From Eubacteriales bacterium (GTDB lineage Bacteria; Bacillota; Clostridia; Lachnospirales; Lachnospiraceae), in the NCBI GenBank assembly GCA_030524175.1, contig JAUNHC010000023.1, positions 19,954-83,953 on the forward strand: a stretch of DNA of 64,000 bases, written 5' to 3'. The position numbers and the translations under genes were made by a program. Shown one piece after another: positions 16,580 through 24,217 of the stretch (within the stretch, counting starts at the first letter, position 1; every line of letters begins with the position of its first letter). The notes beneath the pieces are model-generated. The model ran no database searches and was not told where the DNA came from. It saw nothing but the letters and a program-made list of their open reading frames with translations.

Positions 16580-17521
16580 ATGATGATACCTATTGATACA
16601 GGAAATAAAGCAATTAAGACAGAACATTATGAATTTAATGCTGGTTTGGCTGTATTAGAGAAAGCCCCTGCCGAAAAAGAGGAGGCAATCTATTATAAAG
16701 GAGAGTATTACAGGTTAAGCGAAAGCAGAGGGGTATACTTGGAGGATAAGACAGAAGATGAGCGCTATTATGTTTTAACATTATTTGCCATTGCAAAAGA
16801 ACTTAAATTTATGCAAAGCACCAGAATGATATTGTCAGGAGAATTATTGAACTTAGATTTAGTGGTCGGGCTGCCACCTCTGTATTACCGGGGAGAGCGT
16901 AGGAAATTTGCAGAATATTTTTACAGAGGAGGGCAGATAAATGAGATAGGATATATGGATAATACCTATAAAATCGGGATTTCTAAAGTGTATGTACATA
17001 TGCAGACGTATGCAGCGTATTTTTTACTTGCCGGCAGACTTAGATTGTCTACGCATCCAAAAGTCTTGATATTAGATATCGGTGGTTTTACTTTTGACTA
17101 TATGCTCCTGAGATATGGAAAGGTAGACTGGGATATTGTCGATTCTATGCCGCTTGGAGTGATTCCAATGTATCGGAGTATTAACCGAGGCATAAGGGAA
17201 AAATTCAATATGGATCTCGAAGAAAGTGATATTGACAATATCATCCTCGGATATGCATCAAAGCATAAGCAAGAGGTCATTGAGCGAACAATTGAATTGG
17301 CTACGGACCATATAAATAAATGCCTTGGTCGATTTCGCGAATGCGGGATTGACTTAAGGACAACTCTGACGGTCTTCACTGGTGGGGGAACTGCCTTATT
17401 GTATAAAATCATAGAGAAAGAGTGGAAACGCTATCAGGGAGAATATTATATTATTAATGACACAAAAGCAAACGTAAAGGGATATAAGCAAAAATATCTG
17501 GCAGATAAAGGACTGCTTTAA
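16580..17521 (+). CDS. parM: ParM/StbA-family actin-like segregation ATPase
   Basis: 313 residues from ATG 16580, after GGAAAGGAG; an upstream in-frame ATG at 16520 lies in the operator region. An early phosphate-loop segment (IPIDTGNKAIKT, residues about 3-14) pairs with phosphate-2 VLILDIGGFTFDY near residues 161-173 and an adenosine motif FTGGGTALL near 280. This is the actin-superfamily order. Polymerises to push apart DNA copies bound by ParR. Followed after 12 bases by the parR-like gene. Implies that the element has an extrachromosomal, plasmid-like phase. Confidence 0.85.
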   Translation: MMIPIDTGNKAIKTEHYEFNAGLAVLEKAPAEKEEAIYYKGEYYRLSESRGVYLEDKTEDERYYVLTLFAIAKELKFMQSTRMILSGELLNLDLVVGLPPLYYRGERRKFAEYFYRGGQINEIGYMDNTYKIGISKVYVHMQTYAAYFLLAGRLRLSTHPKVLILDIGGFTFDYMLLRYGKVDWDIVDSMPLGVIPMYRSINRGIREKFNMDLEESDIDNIILGYASKHKQEVIERTIELATDHINKCLGRFRECGIDLRTTLTVFTGGGTALLYKIIEKEWKRYQGEYYIINDTKANVKGYKQKYLADKGLL

Positions 17522-17533
17522 GGGGGCGTCTAT

Positions 17534-17857
17534 ATGGGAAAACAGAATCCGTATCGCTTTCACCTGATGTTTGACGAATCAGATATAGATCATAGACGTG
17601 TGGCTGAGTATTTGAATGCATGTGGCAGAAAAAAAGCAAGATATGTTGTAAAAGCAATTCTTGCTTATTGGGCATTACAGGATGGGAGATATACATCAAA
17701 GGAACCGGAGCTGGAACAGTTTAATAAACATGATTCTCAGCAGGATTTGAGTGTGGTACAAAGCAGGGTGATTGACCTTGATGATGATTATAAGATTGAC
17801 TCGTCTGAAGCTGAGTTAATGAAGCAAAATTATTCAGTTTTCGACATTGAGGAGTAG
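17534..17857 (+). CDS. parR: ParR-like DNA-binding partner of ParM
   Basis: 107 residues, 12 bases after parM. The N-terminal 45 residues (YRFHLMFDESDIDHRRVAEY, then LNACGRKKARYVVKAILAY) look like a ribbon-helix-helix protein. The acidic C-terminal tail (VIDLDDDYKIDSSEAEL...) would suit contact with ParM. Assignment rests on size, position and the N-terminal pattern, not on a clear signature. Ends in TAG, which shows TAG is a normal stop here. Confidence 0.7.
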   Translation: MGKQNPYRFHLMFDESDIDHRRVAEYLNACGRKKARYVVKAILAYWALQDGRYTSKEPELEQFNKHDSQQDLSVVQSRVIDLDDDYKIDSSEAELMKQNYSVFDIEE

Positions 17858-17863
17858 AAAGGA

Positions 17864-18328
17864 GTGGTAAACACGCGGACTAAAACAAAACGTAACGCGA
17901 AGAAAATAACACAGGCTATAATTATTTCATTTTTTATAATGGTAATCTTCCAGGCTTTTCTGGGGATTGCCTATGTAACTGGTGAGTCTATGCAGCCAAC
18001 TTATGAAAACGGAGATATTATCCTGTTTAAAAAGTGGGCTGCTCCCCGCAAGGGGGACATAGTAACAGCATATGTAGACGAAATAGATGCGGTTGTGATA
18101 AAAAGAGTTTTTGCAACGGAAGGAGATCATCTAAAGTTTGCTCAAAATGCGGTTTATATAAATGGTAAGTATATGGAAATTAAAAATACAAAGGAAACAG
18201 AACTTACTGTACCTGCAAACCACTATTTCCTGATAGGAGATAATGGTGCATATTCTCAGGACAGCAGAAATTTTGGCTGTGTCGGGAAAAGCAGTATACA
18301 GGGAATTGTGATCCGAAAAATATTATAG
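17864..18328 (+). CDS. lepB: Signal peptidase I
   Basis: 154 residues counted from the GTG at 17864. A single membrane anchor at about residues 15-38 is followed by GESMQPTYENGD with the catalytic serine near 42, then VVIKRVFATEGD with the catalytic lysine near 80, and the late GDNGAYSQDSRNFG box. The short form is typical of Gram-positive enzymes. It probably processes the element's own exported proteins (pilin, adhesin). The start is uncertain: AAAGGAG touches GTG 17864, and an in-frame ACG at 17873 has better spacing. Confidence 0.88.
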   Translation: MVNTRTKTKRNAKKITQAIIISFFIMVIFQAFLGIAYVTGESMQPTYENGDIILFKKWAAPRKGDIVTAYVDEIDAVVIKRVFATEGDHLKFAQNAVYINGKYMEIKNTKETELTVPANHYFLIGDNGAYSQDSRNFGCVGKSSIQGIVIRKIL

Positions 18329-18343
18329 GCAGGGGGATAAAAA

Positions 18344-18754
18344 TTGAAGATTAGAAAAAGTATATTTTGTTGCTTTTGTACAAGTGAGGTTTTGGGAATT
18401 GCAGTGTTGTTTTTTTCATGGAAAGCGGGAATCGCTATTATATCTGCAGGAATCGTCCTGCTCTTAGCTTCTATCATAAAAAAAGACCGGCAAATGGCTG
18501 ACACAAAAAAATGCCCACAATGTAAAGCTGTCAATCCGTTAAAAGCTCGGATCTGTGCAGAGTGTGGATATGCATATGCTGCTGAAACTAAAGAAGAGGA
18601 ACTCATGGAAATCATAGAAGAAGAGCGAGAAGAAGTAGACAAGATGACTTCTGAACAGATTGACTGCAATTTTGAAAAAATTGAGGAAATCATAGTGGAT
18701 GAAGTGAGAGTATGTGACAGGGAAATCGAAGAATTCCTAAAAGAACAAGAATAA
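18344..18754 (+). CDS. Membrane-anchored zinc-ribbon protein
   Basis: 136 residues from a TTG start at 18344 after CAGGGGG. Two hydrophobic spans at about residues 10-45 are followed by a zinc ribbon, CPQCKAVNPLKARICAECGY (residues about 58-77), then an acidic helical tail (EEELMEIIEEEREEVDKM...). Zinc-ribbon plus membrane anchors of this type often serve as scaffolds. Function unknown; last gene of the parM operon. Confidence 0.7.
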   Translation: MKIRKSIFCCFCTSEVLGIAVLFFSWKAGIAIISAGIVLLLASIIKKDRQMADTKKCPQCKAVNPLKARICAECGYAYAAETKEEELMEIIEEEREEVDKMTSEQIDCNFEKIEEIIVDEVRVCDREIEEFLKEQE

Positions 18755-18980
18755 ATCTATGAAAATAGTATTAGGAGGTCGATTAGTGTAAATATAAGTA
18801 AAAAGTAAGAATTTTTGGGATAAGACCTGATATTATCAAGTTAATGCTATGTAGTGTTAAAGTGATATAGAAAGGATAATAATCTCAGGGCACAAAAATT
18901 CTTTTTTGGTAATAGTTTGAGGTTTGGGTTAGCTTTATTCGAGGAGTAATAAAATCAAAACAAAAATGTATTCCGTTTCA

Positions 18981-19014
18981 AGACTGTTGTAGATATTATA
19001 CAACGGTCTTTTTT
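18981..19014 (+). terminator. Intrinsic terminator before the sigma-like gene
   Basis: AGAC-T-GTTGTA (from 18981) pairs with TACAAC-G-GTCT (ending 19009), then a T run. The 378 bases between 18755 and 19132 hold no gene; a T-rich and A-rich leader precedes this hairpin. Confidence 0.8.
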
Positions 19015-19132
19015 ATTTCCTCATGTCTAAAAATAAGGGATTTTATAAAAAAATGTCGAAGCTCCCATCCGCAAAGAGCACCGCCTGAAGTTTTTCTACA
19101 GGAACATTGAAAAATTTCAGGAGGTAATAAAG

Positions 19133-19573
19133 ATGAAAAATCATGATGAAGAATTAAAGGATCATTTTAGTGCATATGTGAAGAGAGCAATTGAGAATAA
19201 TACATACGCATATTTTAAGAAAAAGTGCAAAATATCAGAGGCAGAAGCTATTTATGAGAATTGTTCGGAACTGGCAAAAGTTGATACAGAAGATATTCTA
19301 CTGCAAATTGATAAAATATCCGAGAACTTTTCGGAAGGGGTAATCGAAATCAAGCAACTTTTGGGACAGATTGAAAACTACCACTTATTTATTGCCATTA
19401 AGGAACTTAATATCCTGCAGAAAAATGTAATTGTACTCAGGATTTTACATGAAAAGTCCTTTGGCGAGATTGGGGTAATTTTAAGGATTGATGCGAAGAA
19501 GGCAGAATATACATACTACAATGCAATCGCAAAAATCAGGAAGATGTTGGGAGGAAAAGGGTATGAAATTTGA
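19133..19573 (+). CDS. RNA polymerase sigma-70-like regulator (region 4)
   Basis: 146 residues after AGGAGGTAATAAAG. The C-terminal 50 residues read LNILQKNVIVLRILHEKSFG then EIGVILRIDAKKAEYTYYNA and IAKIRKML, a sigma region-4 helix-turn-helix. The N-terminal part is less typical. It recalls the small sigma-like proteins upstream of transfer operons in Tn916-like elements, where such a pair controls transfer. Overlaps the next gene by 11 bases. Confidence 0.75.
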   Translation: MKNHDEELKDHFSAYVKRAIENNTYAYFKKKCKISEAEAIYENCSELAKVDTEDILLQIDKISENFSEGVIEIKQLLGQIENYHLFIAIKELNILQKNVIVLRILHEKSFGEIGVILRIDAKKAEYTYYNAIAKIRKMLGGKGYEI

Positions 19574-19766
19574 AGAGACCTTGCAAAGAGCTAAGGAATA
19601 TGATAAAAAAGCAATGCTGCAAATCGTGGAGATGTACCGACCATTAATGATCAAATACTCCAAGGTTCATGAAGTATTCGATGAAGACTTATACCAGGAG
19701 CATGTTTATACAATGTTGAAGTGCATCCGGACTTTTTCCGAAGATAAATATACAAAAGATAAATAG
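19563..19766 (+). CDS. Helix-turn-helix partner of the sigma-like protein (Tn916 Orf8-like)
   Basis: 67 residues from ATG 19563, inside the end of the previous gene; GGAGGAAAAGGGT supplies the ribosome site. The sequence (YDKKAMLQIVEMYRPLMIKY, DEDLYQEHVYTMLKCIRTF) matches the helical domain that accompanies the sigma-like protein in conjugative transposons. Probably an accessory subunit resembling sigma region 2. Acts with the preceding protein on transfer promoters (inference). Confidence 0.65.
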   Translation: MKFEETLQRAKEYDKKAMLQIVEMYRPLMIKYSKVHEVFDEDLYQEHVYTMLKCIRTFSEDKYTKDK

Positions 19767-19832
19767 AAATACCAACATGTTCTGTGTGTGGTTGCCTAAG
19801 TACCCTGATATTCTGGGACTACGTTTATACGT

Positions 19833-19921
19833 GGTATTTGTACAGTATACTGTTCAATAGTTGGTAAAATACTATATACTGTATATTGAAGATTGACAAA
19901 TACCATATATAGATATATAAT
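19833..19921 (+). promoter_or_regulatory. Perfect consensus promoter with stacked palindromes
   Basis: TTGACA (19893-19898), 17 bases, TATAAT (19916-19921). Upstream lie ACAGTATACTGT (19842-19853) and ATATAC-T-GTATAT (19874-19886), both perfect. An outer GGTATTTGT (19833-19841) pairs with ACAAATACC (19896-19904), which covers the -35 box. A strong promoter this heavily decorated must be tightly controlled. Confidence 0.8.
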
Positions 19922-19927
19922 GAAGGA

Positions 19928-20064
19928 GATATAAAATCTTTTTCAGTTTAACGCTGAAAGTAAATTTTAATCTGGCATATGGTCAGAGTTAAAAATTAAG
20001 GCAGATACTGTCTGAAATTACACGGAAAGGCATTGATTATTTTGGGATAATCAGTGCCTTTTTT
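19928..20064 (+). ncRNA. Structured leader or small RNA, copy A
   Basis: From the expected start point to an intrinsic terminator is about 137 nt with no usable reading frame. Hairpin I: TTTCAG/CTGAAA (19941-19959), then TAAATT. Hairpin II: TCTGGC-N5-GTCAGA (19971-19987). Hairpin III: CAGA/TCTG (20002-20014). Terminator: GGCATTGATTAT/ATAATCAGTGCC (20029-20058) plus T6. The order matches the RNA at 40353. Read-through would feed the gene at 20142. Confidence 0.7.
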
Positions 20065-20141
20065 GCGTGCTGAAAAAGAAAGATATCTGGAAGGAGGAAT
20101 GAAGATACATTTTTCTAATATGGAAGAAAGGAGGATAACGA

Positions 20142-20363
20142 ATGAAAGGAAAGAAAATAGTCCTGATTTATGGAAGTATACTTCTTCCTATAGAAGAGGG
20201 AAAAACAGCAAAATATTATAATAATGGTCAATGGAAAGAAACCGACAGGATTGTAAAAATTCATGAAGTAAATAGTGAGTTTGTAAAATTTGAGACTGAA
20301 AAATTAAAATACTGTATAAGATTCCAGAAAGCAGAGGCAGGAATTTTGAATCTTGCAGCTTAA
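20142..20363 (+). CDS. Hypothetical 73-residue protein
   Basis: GAAAGGAGGATAACG before the ATG is an ideal ribosome site. Short beta-rich sequence (KIVLIYGSILLPIEEGK, FVKFETEKLKYCIRFQ), no motif recognised. First gene after the structured leader; probably co-transcribed with the two genes that follow. Confidence 0.7.
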   Translation: MKGKKIVLIYGSILLPIEEGKTAKYYNNGQWKETDRIVKIHEVNSEFVKFETEKLKYCIRFQKAEAGILNLAA

Positions 20364-20383
20364 AGAGTCTAATATAGGGGTTC

Positions 20384-20418
20384 TGGCGGGAGAAGTAGAT
20401 TTTCCTTCTGCCCGCCAT
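20384..20418 (+). other. Strong hairpin between two genes
   Basis: TGGCGGG-AGAAG pairs with CTTCT-G-CCCGCCA with one bulge and a nine-base loop. No T run follows, so it is more likely an RNA-processing or stabilising stem than a terminator. Confidence 0.55.
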
Positions 20419-20436
20419 GTATAGGAGGATTCGGAA

Positions 20437-21051
20437 ATGGGATGGACATCCTATCATTTGAACGGTGAATTAAAAGATGGTAAATATATCATCAATATAA
20501 AGTCAGAATGCGACCGTTTACTGACACAAAAGGCACATGAGAGTCATGGAGTATGGTATAAGGAGATGACAGTATTAAAATCCTCTATGGTGGGTCGGAC
20601 CTATTATGCAGCTGTCAAAACGACTGACCGGGATGGAAACTATCATATTTGGGCAGCAGTTTTTCTTACCAGTACAGATCAGAGAAACTATAATAATTTT
20701 GCTTATAAAGATATGGATGAGACCTGTGGGCCGATGCAATGCAAATGCCCAAAAGGTATTTTAAATCTTTTGACAGATACGGACTCTGAATATGCAAAAA
20801 AATGGAGGGAACAGTGTTGGGCGTACCATGAATCAAAAAAGAGTCCAAATTCGCTGGAGAACCTTCCAATAGGAAGTAAAATTACGTTTATTAATCAATA
20901 TACGTTAAGCAACGGTACAAAGCCAGGGGATACGATTGTCCTGACAAAAGTTAAAAAACCTGGAAAGAAGCGTGAGCGGAAATACTGGACCGATGGGATA
21001 TATAGGTGGGGATCTGGTTTAATACCAAAAGATTTTAAAGTGATAGCTTAA
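20437..21051 (+). CDS. DUF6927-like protein
   Basis: 204 residues, beginning MGWTSYHLNGELKDGKYIIN. The MGWTSY start and the later GMW/YYAA-VKT, WAAVFLTSTD, CDE/TCGPM-CKCP pattern resemble DUF6927, an assignment from memory. Contains the cluster CGPMQCKCPKGIL and a C-terminal basic beta part (KVKKPGKKRERKYW). The function is unknown; such proteins are frequent on clostridial conjugative elements. Ribosome site ATAGGAGGATTCGGAA. Confidence 0.65.
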   Translation: MGWTSYHLNGELKDGKYIINIKSECDRLLTQKAHESHGVWYKEMTVLKSSMVGRTYYAAVKTTDRDGNYHIWAAVFLTSTDQRNYNNFAYKDMDETCGPMQCKCPKGILNLLTDTDSEYAKKWREQCWAYHESKKSPNSLENLPIGSKITFINQYTLSNGTKPGDTIVLTKVKKPGKKRERKYWTDGIYRWGSGLIPKDFKVIA

Positions 21052-21083
21052 AGAAAAAAGAGATAACAGTAGGAGGAATCCAT

Positions 21084-21401
21084 ATGGAGATACAGGGTAC
21101 AGTAAAAGTGGAAATGGGAACAATATATGTTTGCTACCATGAAAATTCTTTAGAACTTGAACCAGAAGAAGGTAAGATCAGTAAAATGATTGCAACAACT
21201 GATATAAGGGGGGCGTTGGAATGGATGAATGAGAGTATAAGAAAGGCAAAGGAAGAAAATTACCAATTTACAGGGGCGGAGGATGTAGTTTTACTTTACG
21301 AGGCATTAGCAGCAAACAGTAACTCTGTGTCCACAGTTTATAAAAATGGTGATAAAAATAGCAAAGAATATTATCGTATATGTGTCAATAGTTATTCATA
21401 A
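21084..21401 (+). CDS. Hypothetical 105-residue acidic protein
   Basis: GTAGGAGGAATCCAT precedes the ATG. No membrane span, no motif recognised; acidic (LELEPEEGKISKM, WMNESIRKAKEENY). Third gene of the unit that starts at 20142, and followed by a hairpin. Confidence 0.6.
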   Translation: MEIQGTVKVEMGTIYVCYHENSLELEPEEGKISKMIATTDIRGALEWMNESIRKAKEENYQFTGAEDVVLLYEALAANSNSVSTVYKNGDKNSKEYYRICVNSYS

Positions 21402-21423
21402 AAGTGCAGACATTGTCAAGATG

Positions 21424-21449
21424 TGGCAGGGATGGAAGTGTCCCTGCCA
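21424..21449 (+). terminator. Perfect 9-bp hairpin after the gene
   Basis: TGGCAGGGA-N8-TCCCTGCCA. Only a weak T-rich stretch follows, so termination may be partial. No gene lies between 21402 and 21808. Confidence 0.5.
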
Positions 21450-21652
21450 TAGAAATTTATCATTTTACTTCGAAATCTATCCGGCTTTGCCGGTTCTATA
21501 TAGTTCTTTCGTATCTGAACAATTAACTTTCCCTATTTATAAAGAGTATTTTAAAATCGAAGAATATACTAACGATTGAGGTTCAAAAAGCAGTGCCTTT
21601 TCATGAGATGAAATTGCGATGCTTTTCCTACAGTATTGCGTTATTGATGATA

Positions 21653-21681
21653 TTGACATATGATAACAGAGTATATACAAT
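21653..21681 (+). promoter_or_regulatory. Promoter of the transfer operon
   Basis: TTGACA (21653-21658), 17 bases, TACAAT (21676-21681). ACAGTAT, the inverse of the ATACTGT word found at other promoters of the element, lies at 21630-21636. Transcription runs into the terminator at 21746 before the pilin gene. Confidence 0.75.
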
Positions 21682-21745
21682 GATAGAGTAAATTCTTGTG
21701 CATGCAGGACATGTGCATGGAGAGCCGCAAGTTTTACAAAGCCAG

Positions 21746-21772
21746 AGGCAGCCATAATCGGCTGCTTTTTTT
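21746..21772 (+). terminator. Leader terminator (attenuator) of the transfer operon
   Basis: GCAGCC (21748-21753), six-base loop, GGCTGC (21760-21765), then seven T. It sits between the promoter at 21653 and the first gene at 21809, so the operon needs read-through or antitermination to be expressed. Confidence 0.85.
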
Positions 21773-21808
21773 GTGCGAAAAAATATGGGACAGAAAGGAG
21801 GGAAATGC

Positions 21809-22210
21809 TTGACAGGAAAATTGAAGTGTGAAAATAAGGAAAAAGGCAATATCAAACTGGGGAATCAGCGGACCGAGCTGGTTCCCCAGTTTGCATTCAT
21901 TGTATTTTTGACAGTTTTAATGATTTGTGCGACTGCTATGCCGGCATATGCTGCCGGCGATATTTTCGAAACAGCGAAAAATGCCATGCAGACGGTATAC
22001 AAGGACGTGGCGGGAATCGCTACGGTAGCGGCGGTTGTATGTGCTGCTGTGTGCCTGTTTTTAATGAATTTTTCAAAATCCGGTCGAACCGTAGATGAAT
22101 CCAGGTCATGGCTGAAAAGAATTGTAGTCTGCTGGGCAGCACTTATGACACTTGGAGCAATTGTTACCTACTTCGAAAAAATAATTCCACAGAGTCTGTT
22201 CGGAGGTTAA
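21809..22210 (+). CDS. VirB2-like pilin, DUF3852-type
   Basis: 133 residues from TTG 21809, six bases after AAAGGAGGG; an upstream ATG at 21785 lies before that site. A signal-peptide hydrophobic core ends in AYA, with AGDIFETAKNAM as the likely mature start, followed by two spans (about residues 68-88 and 107-125). This is the size and layout of VirB2/TrbC pilins. It should form the transfer channel or pilus subunit. First gene of the type IV secretion operon. Confidence 0.7.
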   Translation: MTGKLKCENKEKGNIKLGNQRTELVPQFAFIVFLTVLMICATAMPAYAAGDIFETAKNAMQTVYKDVAGIATVAAVVCAAVCLFLMNFSKSGRTVDESRSWLKRIVVCWAALMTLGAIVTYFEKIIPQSLFGG

Positions 22211-22274
22211 CGAAAAATAACTTATAGAAATATGCCGGTGCTCTCCCGGCTGAAAGGAGGGTATCCTTACCAGT

Positions 22275-24203
22275 TTGAGTTGGTTATTAGAATTATTAAT
22301 AGAAGGCATTAGAGAACTATGCTCACAGTTTATCGTCGACATGATGGAGATTGTGACCGATATGTTTACGGAACTGCTTTCGTGCGACTTAACCCTATTT
22401 GAAGAATTATTTGGAGTGGTAGGAGATTTATATAAGAATGTGATGGTACCTATGGGAATTGCAATTCTATTGCTGGTCTGTACCTGGCAGCTTTTTAAGA
22501 GCATGTTTGGTAAGGCAGGGCTTGCAAGCGAAGACCCGATAGAACTGGTTTGTAGAAGTGGAATGTGCCTGTTTCTTATTGTGTCCGCCAAATATGTTGT
22601 GAACTATATTCTGGATATTGCCGGTACTCCATATCAATGGGTGGCAGGGACAGAAATCAAGGTTGAGAGTTTCAGCGGATATGTTTCGGCTTTGGAAGGT
22701 GTTACCGGTTCACTCGGAATTGACAGCTTAAGTATTGCGTTGCTTATGCTCATCATGCAGTTTGTAGTTGCCTGGAATTATTTTAAGATGCTGTTTGTGA
22801 TAGCAGAACGATATGTTTTGCTTGGAGTTTTTTCTTACACATCGCCTCTGGCATTTGCGACCGGTGGATCAAAATCGACCAACAACATACTGGCATCGTG
22901 GGCCAAAATGTTTGGTGGTCAGGTCGTTTTGATTATATTGAATTCCTGGTGTCTGAAGATGTTTCTTTCGGGATATGGAAATTTAATGGCAAGCAGTTAT
23001 GGATTTACGAAGTTTTTTGTTGCAACGCTATGTTTGGTTGGATTTTGCAAAATTACATTCAAACTGGATTCGTACATGTCTTCTCTTGGAGTTAATTTGG
23101 GCAGACCGAGCAACGGTCTGGGTGCAATGGGTCTCATGATGGCAGCAGGCAGGATTTTTTCGCATGTCAAAGGTGCGGCAGGTGGTGGAGAATCAGGCAC
23201 AGGTGCAGCAACAGGCGGACAAGCGTATGGAAATGCAGCAAACATGACAGAGGGTTCTGGAGGACCAATTCCTATGGCAGCTGGAACAATGGCAGGAGAT
23301 GCTATGGATATGGAAAATTCTGCAAATGCATTTGGCAATCCACAAGAGAATTCAGCAGATGCCGAAATGCAGCAGGGAGATTTCGATAGTGATGGCCTGA
23401 CAGAAGATTCCGGGGTGCTGGATGAACTTGGCATGATGCCGTCAGATATGTCGGAAAGTAATGCATCAACCGGTGATATGAATATGGATACAGGCGATTT
23501 CACCAATACAAATGGAGAAATGGAGCCACAAGGTTCCACGGAAGCATCTTCAGAAGCTTTCCAGACGGAAGCATCAAATGGCGATATGAATAATTCAGAA
23601 GTTGTTTTAGGAAGCGATTCCAACACAATTGGAGAAATGGGCGATTATCCAGTGGAAGAGGATGATTTTGATACAGAGTCCTCAGACGGAACTGCAATGG
23701 ATCTGGAGGGAGGAAATATTGACAGCTCAGGTGCGGACAATGAAACCGGGGCGGGAGGTATGGAGTCATCTTATGGAGACTCTTCTTCAGGTAGTAATAT
23801 TGCGGGAGATAATGCAGCTGGTCAGGATGACGGAATCATTAATGAAATCGGAAGTCAAACGACGGCAGGTGCAATGGATTCCTACACTGAAGGTATACAT
23901 ACAGGAGATAGTTTGCCCCATCATACATCAGGTGAAAAGCCAGGAATGGAAGGACAACCAAACCCAGATATGGGATTGTACCATGACTTTAATGATAACG
24001 GGAATGACACAATGTTTAATCTGGATGGAAATGGCAATGAAACAATGCCAAATCTGGATGCCGGAGGTATATCGTCGGAGAAATCAGAAAGAGAAGTCCG
24101 CAGCACTAGCAGAGAGGAAAGAGTCCGGGAAGTACCGAAGTCTAGGGATGAGATTAAAAAGAGGAAGGGTAGTCCGAAAAAACATGATGAAGAAATAAAA
24201 TGA
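22275..24203 (+). CDS. VirB6/TrbL-like polytopic transfer protein
   Basis: 642 residues from a TTG at 22275, whose spacing of 13 from AAAGGAGGG is long. The first 275 residues have six to seven membrane spans (e.g. MVPMGIAILLLVCTWQLFKS and LSIALLMLIMQFVVAWNYF). The rest is a long, low-complexity, Gly/Asn/Asp/Glu/Met-rich tail, ending in a basic stretch (EVPKSRDEIKKRKGSPKKHD). VirB6 homologues form the inner-membrane channel; long hydrophilic tails occur in Gram-positive versions. The stop overlaps the next ATG region. Confidence 0.75.
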   Translation: MSWLLELLIEGIRELCSQFIVDMMEIVTDMFTELLSCDLTLFEELFGVVGDLYKNVMVPMGIAILLLVCTWQLFKSMFGKAGLASEDPIELVCRSGMCLFLIVSAKYVVNYILDIAGTPYQWVAGTEIKVESFSGYVSALEGVTGSLGIDSLSIALLMLIMQFVVAWNYFKMLFVIAERYVLLGVFSYTSPLAFATGGSKSTNNILASWAKMFGGQVVLIILNSWCLKMFLSGYGNLMASSYGFTKFFVATLCLVGFCKITFKLDSYMSSLGVNLGRPSNGLGAMGLMMAAGRIFSHVKGAAGGGESGTGAATGGQAYGNAANMTEGSGGPIPMAAGTMAGDAMDMENSANAFGNPQENSADAEMQQGDFDSDGLTEDSGVLDELGMMPSDMSESNASTGDMNMDTGDFTNTNGEMEPQGSTEASSEAFQTEASNGDMNNSEVVLGSDSNTIGEMGDYPVEEDDFDTESSDGTAMDLEGGNIDSSGADNETGAGGMESSYGDSSSGSNIAGDNAAGQDDGIINEIGSQTTAGAMDSYTEGIHTGDSLPHHTSGEKPGMEGQPNPDMGLYHDFNDNGNDTMFNLDGNGNETMPNLDAGGISSEKSEREVRSTSREERVREVPKSRDEIKKRKGSPKKHDEEIK

Positions 24204-24217
24204 AGGGGGTGAAAACC

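Noticed and set aside
19821-19921. CRISPR or iteron array in the palindrome-rich promoter region
   Set aside because: Repeats are short, unequally spaced palindromes around one promoter, with no spacer pattern.
22997-24198. Long alternative frames on both strands (209 codons minus, 189 codons plus)
   Set aside because: Shadows of the low-complexity tail of the VirB6-like protein, which lacks stops in several frames because of its biased codons.
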